Source of the DNA: Pseudoruegeria sp. HB172150
GTDB lineage: Bacteria > Pseudomonadota > Alphaproteobacteria > Rhodobacterales > Rhodobacteraceae
Assembly (NCBI RefSeq): GCF_013184805.1
Contig: NZ_JAATNG010000004.1
Coordinates: 124,001 to 188,000, forward strand
Reading direction: 5' to 3'
DNA length: 64,000 nucleotides
The notes under the pieces are model-generated. The model did not search any database. It saw nothing but the letters and a program-made list of their open reading frames with translations, and had not been told where the DNA came from. A program made the translations under genes and the position numbers. Below are positions 27,332-34,888 of the stretch, in pieces; positions within the stretch are counted from its first letter, which is position 1, and each line of letters starts with the position of its first letter.

Positions 27332-28902
27332 GCGGCGACTCCTTCGATCAGGACGCGCGCCTCGTACCCCTTCAGCGTCCGGCGCGCGGCGGGGCCGTAG
27401 CCTTCGCCGGTGGTCGGGTCGAGCTGGGGGAACAGCGCGCGGATTTCGTTGAGCACATCGGGTTCGAACAGCCCGCTGGTCTGCGGGCCGGGCAGGAAGC
27501 TTTCGCTGGGCAGCCCTTCGGAGATCACCACCTGATGCGCGTCGAACAGCAGGTGGACGTAGTCGACGGTGCCGCCTTCTACCCGGGTGACGGTGCGGCC
27601 GTTCAGCAGGTGAAGGGCGGGCACGAGCACCTCGCCCTCGCCGAAGAGAAGCTCGGCCATCGTGTCGCGGATCAGGATGCGGTGCTGCGGCGAGACCATC
27701 AGGGTGCGATGGGTGCCGAAGGTGTGGGCGGCGATGCGGATCGGGGCGAATTTGCCAATGGCGGCGACACGGCGCCTGCCGATCCAGCGCAGGGGCTGCG
27801 GGCCGTTGTCCTGGGTCAGGACAAGGTCGCCGGGGCGCAGGGTTTCTGCCGGAACCTCGCCCGCGGGCGTGCGGATCAGCGTGCCGGCGACGAAGCAGGG
27901 CACCGTGCTGACGGTGACGTAGCCGGTGTCGGTATGGCCCAGGTCGTCGGCGATCGCGTAGGTGAAATTCGCGATCTCCTCGTCGCTGTCGACGTGGATC
28001 GTGAAGGTGCCGTCGGCGTTCAGGGTCACTTCCTGCCCGTTCGGCAGCGTGACCTGATCGCCCGCATTTACCGCGACCCCGTTGATGTGGGTGACGTGAA
28101 GCGTGCCGCCGGTGGAGCTGTGATCGTTCGCCAGAACGTCGATGGTCTTGCTTTCGCCGGGGTCGATGCGGACCTCGTCCTCGTTGGCGATCAGGACGGT
28201 CTGCACGCTGTTGCCGGCGATCAGAAGGTTGGAGTCGTAGTTCGCGTCCGACACGTCGGCGATGCCGATGCGGATCGAGTTCACCACGCCCGCGTTGACC
28301 GGGATGGTCAGAGTCATGGTGACGGTGAACCCGTCCATCTCGGTATTGTACTGGTCGGACGTGTTGTCGTTGTAGAGGTTGATATTGTTGATCTGGTTGA
28401 CGTTTCCGACGCTGGTGGAGCCGTCGCCCACGGTGATCTGCGCCGGTACGCCGTTGATCCAGACGCCGACCGCGTCGTTGTAGATGGAGTTGGCGTATTC
28501 GGGATATTCGTCGGAGGAGAAGACGAACTGCATCGTCAGGGTGTCGCCCTGCGGGATGAAGTCGGCCTCGATCCAGGCGGCGTCGTAGGTGTTGGTGCCG
28601 ACGAGGTCGTTGAAGTCGTCGTCGTTGTTAACGCCGTTCGACGAGGTTGTCTGGTTTGTATCCTGGTTCGACTGACCGCGGCTGTTGGTGAATCCGCTGG
28701 CCTGTCCGGTGGACAGGATCACGCCTGTGTCGGAGGGCGTCGCGTCGGGCGAGATGCTGTCGCCATTCGAATAGATGCCAGAAGAACGGTCGTCGCCGGT
28801 ATAGGTCGCAGCGACAACTTCCACGCCGTCGCCGAAGATGGCCTCGGCCATCTCCATCGCGGACGCGTTGGTGTCGATGGGCAACGTGCGTGCTCTGACC
28901 AT
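27328..28902 (-). CDS. Extracellular-type protein with choice-of-anchor-L-like domain, cadherin-like module and Hint domain
   Basis: 524 residues from the ATG at 28902 (AGGAGAG upstream). There is no classical signal peptide, as is usual for proteins of this kind that may use another export route. Residues 15-240 resemble a choice-of-anchor L domain (FSSDEYPEYAN; AVGVWINGVPA; IADVSDANYDSNLLI). Residues 245-333 look like a cadherin/VCBS-type beta module (TIDVLANDHSSTGGTLHV). The Hint domain starts with Cys336 in VPCFVAGTLIRTPAGEV and includes MVSPQHRILI and FDAHQVVISEGLPSESFLPG. An autoprocessing role is inferred from the intact Cys. Confidence 0.82.
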   Translation of the reverse strand: MVRARTLPIDTNASAMEMAEAIFGDGVEVVAATYTGDDRSSGIYSNGDSISPDATPSDTGVILSTGQASGFTNSRGQSNQDTNQTTSSNGVNNDDDFNDLVGTNTYDAAWIEADFIPQGDTLTMQFVFSSDEYPEYANSIYNDAVGVWINGVPAQITVGDGSTSVGNVNQINNINLYNDNTSDQYNTEMDGFTVTMTLTIPVNAGVVNSIRIGIADVSDANYDSNLLIAGNSVQTVLIANEDEVRIDPGESKTIDVLANDHSSTGGTLHVTHINGVAVNAGDQVTLPNGQEVTLNADGTFTIHVDSDEEIANFTYAIADDLGHTDTGYVTVSTVPCFVAGTLIRTPAGEVPAETLRPGDLVLTQDNGPQPLRWIGRRRVAAIGKFAPIRIAAHTFGTHRTLMVSPQHRILIRDTMAELLFGEGEVLVPALHLLNGRTVTRVEGGTVDYVHLLFDAHQVVISEGLPSESFLPGPQTSGLFEPDVLNEIRALFPQLDPTTGEGYGPAARRTLKGYEARVLIEGVAA

Positions 28903-29199
28903 CCCGACTCTCCTGCCTCGAAGAGGCTGGACGGCACCCACGAGTCCCAGCGCCGCGCCTGAACGCAACGCCGATCACCATTCCCGCAAGCTGACTGCCC
29001 GTGCCGCTTGTGCGGCGTTCTACTGCCTCTTTTACTGGTGTTTTGCCCAAGCGCGGCCCGTCTTGGCGAGGAAAATCCGGCGGGCGGCGCGTATCGGGGC
29101 GCGTCGTGAGTCGAAATGGTCACAGGTGTTTCCGCTGCGCGTCCGATTGCGCGCGGCGGGGCGGGATAGTAGCAATCCTGGAATCGAAGGAGCCCTTGC

Positions 29200-30348
29200 A
29201 TGACCGACCCCGTCGATCCCGTCGACCTGACCGCCCGCCTGATCCGCTGCCCGTCCGTGACGCCAGAGGAAGGTGGCGCACTGCGGCTGCTGGAGGCGGA
29301 GCTGACCTCTGCAGGTTTCCAGTGCTGGCGCCTGGACCGGGGCGAAGTGTCGAACTTGTACGCGCGCTGGGGCGCGAAGGGGAACGTGAGGACCTTCGGG
29401 TTCAACGGGCACACCGACGTCGTGCCGGTGGGGGACGAGGCAGCCTGGACACGTGATCCGTTCGGCGGCGCGGTGGAAGATGGCATCCTGTGGGGGCGTG
29501 GGGCGACGGACATGAAATCCGGCGTGGCGGCCTTCGCCGCGGCGGCGATGGATTTCGTGCGCGAGACGCCGCCCGAGGGCGCGGTGGTGCTTGCGATCAC
29601 CGGCGACGAGGAAGGCGACGCGGTGGACGGGACGACGGCGCTGCTGGACTGGATGGCGGAGCAGGGCGAGCGGATGTCGGTCTGCGTGGTCGGAGAGCCG
29701 ACCTGCCCAGAGAATATGGGCGAGATGATCAAGATCGGGCGGCGCGGGTCGATGTCGGCCTTCTTCGTGGCGAAGGGCGTGCAGGGGCATTCGGCCTATC
29801 CGCACCGGGCAAAGAACCCGGTCTCGGCCATGGCGCGGTTGTGCGACAGACTGGCGTCGCACGAGCTGGACTCGGGGACGGAGTTTTTTGACGCCACGAC
29901 GCTGGCGGTGACCACGATCGACACCGGCAACCCGGCCAATAACGTGATCCCGGCGGCCTGCCGGGCGACGGTGAACATCCGTTTCAACGATGCGCATGAC
30001 TCGGATGGCCTGGCAGCATGGCTGCGGGCGACGGCGGATCAGGTCACGGCGGAGACCGGGGTGGAATTCGCGGTGACCGTGAAGGTGTCGGGCGAGAGCT
30101 TTCTGACGCCGCCGGGGGACCTGTCGGCGCTGGTGGCGGGCGTGGTCGAGGCAGAGACGGGTATCGCGCCGGAGCTGTCGACCACGGGAGGGACCTCGGA
30201 CGCGCGGTTCATCAAGGATCACTGCCCGGTGGTGGAATTCGGGCTGGTCGGGAAGACAATGCACAAGGTGGACGAGAACGTGCCGGTGGAGCAGATCGTT
30301 CAACTGAAGGGCATATACCGCAAGATCCTTGAGGCATATTTTGCCTGA
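29200..30348 (+). CDS. dapE: Succinyl-diaminopimelate desuccinylase
   Basis: 382 residues. Zinc peptidase M20 family: [26 protein letters not shown] and [12 protein letters not shown] give the two-zinc site and the catalytic Glu. [18 protein letters not shown] closes the site. It removes succinate from N-succinyl-LL-diaminopimelate in lysine/peptidoglycan synthesis. AAGGAG upstream supports the ATG. Confidence 0.96.
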   Translation: MTDPVDPVDLTARLIRCPSVTPEEGGALRLLEAELTSAGFQCWRLDRGEVSNLYARWGAKGNVRTFGFNGHTDVVPVGDEAAWTRDPFGGAVEDGILWGRGATDMKSGVAAFAAAAMDFVRETPPEGAVVLAITGDEEGDAVDGTTALLDWMAEQGERMSVCVVGEPTCPENMGEMIKIGRRGSMSAFFVAKGVQGHSAYPHRAKNPVSAMARLCDRLASHELDSGTEFFDATTLAVTTIDTGNPANNVIPAACRATVNIRFNDAHDSDGLAAWLRATADQVTAETGVEFAVTVKVSGESFLTPPGDLSALVAGVVEAETGIAPELSTTGGTSDARFIKDHCPVVEFGLVGKTMHKVDENVPVEQIVQLKGIYRKILEAYFA

Positions 30349-30366
30349 CCGCCCGGGTCGGGGCTG

Positions 30367-30948
30367 ATGCGCCGCAGGCCTACGCTTGTCATCATGGTGA
30401 AGGAGCCGCGGCCGGGGCGGGTGAAGACCCGTCTGGGGCGCGGGATCGGCATGGTCGCGGCGGCCTGGTGGTTCCGGCGGCAAAGCCTGTCGCTGATCCG
30501 GCGGCTGCAGGACCCGCGCTGGCGGCTGGTGCTGGCGGTTTCCCCGGATGCCGAGGGGATGGCCAGCCGGGTCTGGCCCGCGCATCTGCCGCGCGTTCCG
30601 CAGGGGGCGGGCGACCTGGGAGACCGGATGGCGCGGCTGCTGCGGTCGATGCCGCCGGGACCGGTGGCGGTGATCGGGGCGGATATTCCAGGGATCACGA
30701 CGGCGCATATCGCCGGGGCCTTTCGGCTGATACAGCGCCATGATGCGGTCTTTGGACCGGCAGAGGATGGCGGCTACTGGCTTGTCGGGCTGAAGCGGAC
30801 GGCGGCGGTGCCAGCGGGGATCTTCGGCGATGTCCGATGGTCCACGGAACATGCGCTGGCGGACAGCGTTGCCTCGCTTGAAGGCATCCGCATCGGTTAC
30901 GCGGCGGTGCTTCGCGACGTGGACGAGGCCGCTGACCTTTCCGCATGA
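30367..30948 (+). CDS. DUF2064 / TIGR04282-type glycosyltransferase-like protein
   Basis: 193 residues. VIMVKEPRPGRVKTRLGRGIG at the start (nucleotide-sugar-binding loop of the GT-A fold), AVIGADIPGITTAHI in the middle and AVFGPAEDGGYWLVGLKR later are diagnostic of this family, which includes putative arsenosugar-synthesis enzymes. Nothing nearby concerns arsenic, so the substrate is open. It sits 18 bp after dapE. Confidence 0.85.
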   Translation: MRRRPTLVIMVKEPRPGRVKTRLGRGIGMVAAAWWFRRQSLSLIRRLQDPRWRLVLAVSPDAEGMASRVWPAHLPRVPQGAGDLGDRMARLLRSMPPGPVAVIGADIPGITTAHIAGAFRLIQRHDAVFGPAEDGGYWLVGLKRTAAVPAGIFGDVRWSTEHALADSVASLEGIRIGYAAVLRDVDEAADLSA

Positions 30949-30979
30949 CGTCCGGCGCGCTCCGTGATACCGCAAACGC

Positions 30980-33235
30980 ATGAGCAGCCTTCCCACGAAA
31001 CAGCAGATACTCGACTGGATTTCGGCGCATCCGACGCAGACCTCGAAGCGCGATATCGCGCGTGCCTTCGGCATCAAGGGGCAGCAGCGGATCGACCTGA
31101 AGCGGATGCTGAAGGAGCTGGAATCCGAGGGACATCTGGAGAAGCGGCGCAAGACCTACCGCGACCCTGACAAGCTGCCACCCGTCTCGGTGCTGGAGGT
31201 GCAGGCGCCGGATGCCGATGGCGACCTGTTCGCGAAACCGCTGGAATGGCAGGGCGACGGGCCGGAACCGAAGATCCTGCTGATGCCGCGCGCCTCCGAT
31301 CCGGCGATGGGCGGCGGCGACCGTATCCTTGCCCGGCTGACCGAGGTGAAGGGCGAAGGCCACGCCTACGAAGCGCGGCTGATCCGCAAGATCGGATCGA
31401 ACCCGCGCCGGGTGCTGGGCATTTTCCGCAAGGGCGCCGAGGGCGGCCGCATCGTGCCCATCGACAAGGGCAGCGACAAGGAATGGCGGGTGAACGCGGG
31501 CGCCACCCACGGCGCCAAGGACGGCGAACTGGTCGAGGCAGAAAGTGCAGGGCCGCGCGGGCGCATGGGCCTGCCGATGGCGCGCATCGTGACACGGCTG
31601 GGCGATCCGACGGCGCCGAGGGCGGTGTCGCTGATCGCGATCCATCAGCACGGCATACCCGACGATTTCCCGGACGACGCCATTGCCGAAGCGGATCGCG
31701 CGAAGCCCGAGGGTCTTGGCAAACGCGAGGATCTGCGCGACCTGCCGCTGGTCACCATCGACCCGGCCGATGCGCGCGACCACGACGATGCGGTCCATGC
31801 CCGTGCCGACGAGGACCCGAAGAACGCGGGCGGCTTCCGCGTCTGGGTCGCCATCGCGGATGTCGCGGCCTACGTGACGCCCGGTTCCGCGCTGGACCGC
31901 GAGGCGCGGAAGCGCGGCAACTCCACCTATTTCCCCGATCGGGTGGTGCCGATGCTGCCCGACCGCTTGTCCGGCGACCTGTGTTCGCTGCACGAGGGCG
32001 TGCCGCGCGCCTGCATCGCCGTCGAAATGGTGCTGAACGCCGCCGGCGAGAAGATCCGCCACCGGTTTACCCGCGGGCTGATGAAATCCGTGGCCTCGCT
32101 GAATTACGGCGAGGTGCAGGCCGCGCGCGACGGGACGCCGAACGAAAAATGCGAGCCGCTGATGGACGATGTCATCGGTCCGCTCTACGCCGCCTACGAG
32201 GCCGCCGCGAAGGCGCGCGAGGCACGGCAGCCGCTGGACCTGGACCTGCCGGAGCGGCGGATCGAGCTGACCGAGGAGGGGCAGGTGAAATCCGTGGCCT
32301 TCCGCGACCGGCTGGATGCGCACAGGCTGATCGAGGAATTCATGATCCTCGCCAATGTCGCCGCCGCCGAGGAGCTGTTCGCGCGCCGCCGCCCGCTGCT
32401 GTATCGCGTGCACGAAGAGCCGGACCCGATGCGGCTGGATGCGCTGCGCGAGGTGGCGCAGGCCAGCGGGTTCAACCTTGCGAAGGGGCAGGTGCTGCAT
32501 ACGCGGCACCTGAACACGCTGCTGGACCAGGCCGAGGGCACCGAGTTCGACGAGCTGATCAACATGTCGACCCTGCGCTCGATGCAGCAGGCCTATTACG
32601 CGCCGGAGAACTTCGGGCATTTCGGGCTGGCGCTGAAGGCCTACGCGCATTTCACCTCGCCGATCCGGCGCTATGCCGACCTGATCGTGCACCGGGCGCA
32701 GATCACCGGGCATAGCTGGGGCAAAGACGGTCTGAGCCCCGAGGATATCGACCATCTGGAGCAGACGGCGGAGCATATCTCGGAAACCGAGCGCCGCTCG
32801 ATGGCCGCCGAGCGCGACACCAACGACCGGTATCTTGCGGCCTATCTCGCCGACCGCGTCGGCAACGAGTTCGCCGGCCGCATTTCCGGGATCCAGCGCT
32901 TCGGCGCCTTCGTGCGGCTGGACGAGACCGGCGCCGACGGGCTGATCCCGATCCGCACGATGGGGCGCGAGTTCTTCCATTACGACGGACAGGCGCAGAC
33001 GCTTATGGGCGCAGACAGCGGGCTGGTGCTGGGGGTCGGCGACGAGGTGACGGTGCGCCTGACCGAGGCCGAGCCGGTGAGCGGCGGGCTGATGCTGGAA
33101 CTGCTGGAGGTGCGCGGCAACGCGATGCCGCGCGGGCCGCAGCCCGGCCGGTCGAAGCTCAAGCGGCCTAAAGCGGTGCGGGCGAAACGGAAGGGCGAGA
33201 AGACCGCCCGCAAGGTGCGCCGGACCCGCCGTTAG
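30980..33235 (+). CDS. rnr: Ribonuclease R
   Basis: 751 residues. An N-terminal winged-helix segment (about 1-65) is followed by cold-shock-like OB domains. The RNB catalytic domain carries the Asp cluster in TIDPADARDHDDAV near residue 260, and SPIRRYADLIVHR lies further on. An S1 domain (FAGRISGIQRFGAFVRLDETGADGLIP) and a very basic C-terminal tail complete the enzyme. It degrades structured RNA 3' to 5'. The ribosome site is weak. Confidence 0.96.
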   Translation: MSSLPTKQQILDWISAHPTQTSKRDIARAFGIKGQQRIDLKRMLKELESEGHLEKRRKTYRDPDKLPPVSVLEVQAPDADGDLFAKPLEWQGDGPEPKILLMPRASDPAMGGGDRILARLTEVKGEGHAYEARLIRKIGSNPRRVLGIFRKGAEGGRIVPIDKGSDKEWRVNAGATHGAKDGELVEAESAGPRGRMGLPMARIVTRLGDPTAPRAVSLIAIHQHGIPDDFPDDAIAEADRAKPEGLGKREDLRDLPLVTIDPADARDHDDAVHARADEDPKNAGGFRVWVAIADVAAYVTPGSALDREARKRGNSTYFPDRVVPMLPDRLSGDLCSLHEGVPRACIAVEMVLNAAGEKIRHRFTRGLMKSVASLNYGEVQAARDGTPNEKCEPLMDDVIGPLYAAYEAAAKAREARQPLDLDLPERRIELTEEGQVKSVAFRDRLDAHRLIEEFMILANVAAAEELFARRRPLLYRVHEEPDPMRLDALREVAQASGFNLAKGQVLHTRHLNTLLDQAEGTEFDELINMSTLRSMQQAYYAPENFGHFGLALKAYAHFTSPIRRYADLIVHRAQITGHSWGKDGLSPEDIDHLEQTAEHISETERRSMAAERDTNDRYLAAYLADRVGNEFAGRISGIQRFGAFVRLDETGADGLIPIRTMGREFFHYDGQAQTLMGADSGLVLGVGDEVTVRLTEAEPVSGGLMLELLEVRGNAMPRGPQPGRSKLKRPKAVRAKRKGEKTARKVRRTRR

Positions 33236-33328
33236 CAACCTCTTGCCCATTTGTCAGATCTCCGGTTCCACCGTCGATTCGGGGCTGATACACTGTGCGC
33301 GACCTGGGGGAGGACGAAAGGACGATGA

Positions 33329-34597
33329 ATGCGCATCCCGCATTGCGTGATCATGGCCTGCGCCCTCTGGGCAGTGCCTGTTGTGGTTTCGGCCGACCCG
33401 CTCGGCCCGGCGGTATCGCGGCTGCCTGAGCCGCGGCCCGTGATTGAGCTCGTGGCGGCCACCCGCAATCCCCCCGACGCCGTCAGCTTTCCGGCCTGGA
33501 TCGAGGAATTCCGCAAGCGCGCCCTGGCGCTGGGCATCCGGGCGGATGTCTACGACACGGCGATGCGCGGCATCGTCTTCAATGCCAAGGTGGTGGAGCG
33601 CGACCGGCATCAGGCGGAGTTCACCAAGCAGATCTGGGAATACCTGGATACCGCGGTGTCCGACCTGCGGGTGACGAACGGGCGCGCGGCGGTGCGCGAC
33701 AACGGCAAATTGCTGGATGGGATCGAGGCGCGCTATGGCGTCGAGAAAGAGATCGTCGCGGCGATCTGGGGGCTGGAAACGGCCTATGGCACTTTCCTTG
33801 GCGACACGCCGATCGTCGCCGCGATGGCGTCGCTTGCCTATGACGCGCGCCGCGCGGATTTCTTCGAGGAACAGCTGATCGCGGCGCTGAAGATCATCCA
33901 GTCAGGCGACGTGGACAGCGCGCACATGGTCGGCAGCTGGGCCGGCGCGATGGGGCATACGCAGTTCATGCCCGGCTCCTACCTCGCGCACGCGGTGGAC
34001 TATACCGGCGACGGCAGGCGCAACATCTGGGGCGACGACCCGTCGGATGCGCTGGCCTCGACGGCGGCCTACCTGCAGCACCACGGCTGGAAGAAGGGCC
34101 AGCCCTGGGGGATCGAGGTGAAGCTGCCGGACGGGTTCGACTATGCCGAGACCAGCGAGCGGATCAAGAAGCCGGCGGGCTACTGGAACGGGCTGGGCGT
34201 GCGCGATCTGCAGGGGCGCGAATTGCCCTCGAACGGGCCGACCTCGGTGCTGCTGCCTGCGGGCCACAAGGGCGCGGCCTTTGTGATCTACGAGAATTTC
34301 CACGTTCTGGAGAAATATAACACGGCGGACGCCTACGTGATCGGCGTCGGCCACCTCGCCGACCGCATCGCCGGCGGCCCGGCCATCGCGGCCAGCTGGC
34401 CACGCGGCGACCGCGCCCTGTCCTTTGACGAAAAACAGGAACTGCAGCGGCGTCTGCTGGCCGAAGGCTTCGACCCGGACGGGGTGGACGGGATCATCGG
34501 CCCGAACACCATCGCCGCGGTGAAGGCGTTCCAGGCCTCGGTCGGCATGGTGCCCGACGGCTATGCCTCGCTGGAGATCCTGACGCGGCTCAGATGA
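33329..34597 (+). CDS. Lytic murein transglycosylase, MltB-like (SLT_2) with peptidoglycan-binding domain
   Basis: 422 residues. A signal peptide (1-22, VVVSADP) exports it. The catalytic domain has IWGLETAYGTFLGDTP with the catalytic Glu near residue 150, and AGAMGHTQFMPGSYLAHAVDY. The C-terminal ~60 residues (LQRRLLAEGFDPDGVDGIIGPNTIAAVKAFQ) form a PG_binding_1 domain. It cleaves glycan strands to 1,6-anhydroMurNAc ends. The ATG at 33329 is preferred over ATG 33325, which is out of frame. Confidence 0.94.
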   Translation: MRIPHCVIMACALWAVPVVVSADPLGPAVSRLPEPRPVIELVAATRNPPDAVSFPAWIEEFRKRALALGIRADVYDTAMRGIVFNAKVVERDRHQAEFTKQIWEYLDTAVSDLRVTNGRAAVRDNGKLLDGIEARYGVEKEIVAAIWGLETAYGTFLGDTPIVAAMASLAYDARRADFFEEQLIAALKIIQSGDVDSAHMVGSWAGAMGHTQFMPGSYLAHAVDYTGDGRRNIWGDDPSDALASTAAYLQHHGWKKGQPWGIEVKLPDGFDYAETSERIKKPAGYWNGLGVRDLQGRELPSNGPTSVLLPAGHKGAAFVIYENFHVLEKYNTADAYVIGVGHLADRIAGGPAIAASWPRGDRALSFDEKQELQRRLLAEGFDPDGVDGIIGPNTIAAVKAFQASVGMVPDGYASLEILTRLR

Positions 34598-34675
34598 GCG
34601 CTTCCGCGCACGCCGATTTTCGCCCGTGGCGGCGCGACGTGTCTGCCCGGCGTGGCAATGCTTGCGGGTTCGGGA

Positions 34676-34710
34676 GCCTCCGGCGGAAGTATTTCTGACC
34701 AGAAGAAGCA
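34676..34710 (-). repeat. CTTCTTCTGGTC intergenic repeat, copy B
   Basis: A 35-nt element on the minus strand, inverted relative to copy C with two mismatches. It ends in CCGCCGGAGGC. Copies B and C face each other across 113 bp. Confidence 0.8.
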
Positions 34711-34823
34711 TGGTCCAGCCCCCCACTCCGTTGCCGGTAGCGGGGGGCCTTCTCCTGGTACGGTCATCGGCGCTTCCGCCTGTACCGCCGGGTCAGCCTG
34801 TCCGATTTTGGTTAATAGTCCGT

Positions 34824-34858
34824 TGCTTCTTCTGGTCGAAAATACTTCCGCCGGAGGC
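34824..34858 (+). repeat. CTTCTTCTGGTC intergenic repeat, copy C
   Basis: A 35-nt element, 33 of 35 positions equal to copy B read on the other strand. With copy B it forms a large inverted repeat in the gap between the transglycosylase and dnaE2 genes. Confidence 0.8.
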
Positions 34859-34888
34859 AAAAAGTTCTTTTGGCCCGCCGTAGCCGCC

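Noticed and set aside
28903-29199. Short ORFs between the Hint operon and dapE
   Set aside because: No ribosome sites or coding pattern; this is the divergent promoter region of the two units.
30695-33250. An 851-codon minus-strand ORF opposite rnr
   Set aside because: A GC-rich shadow of RNase R, rich in Arg, His and Gln and without motifs.
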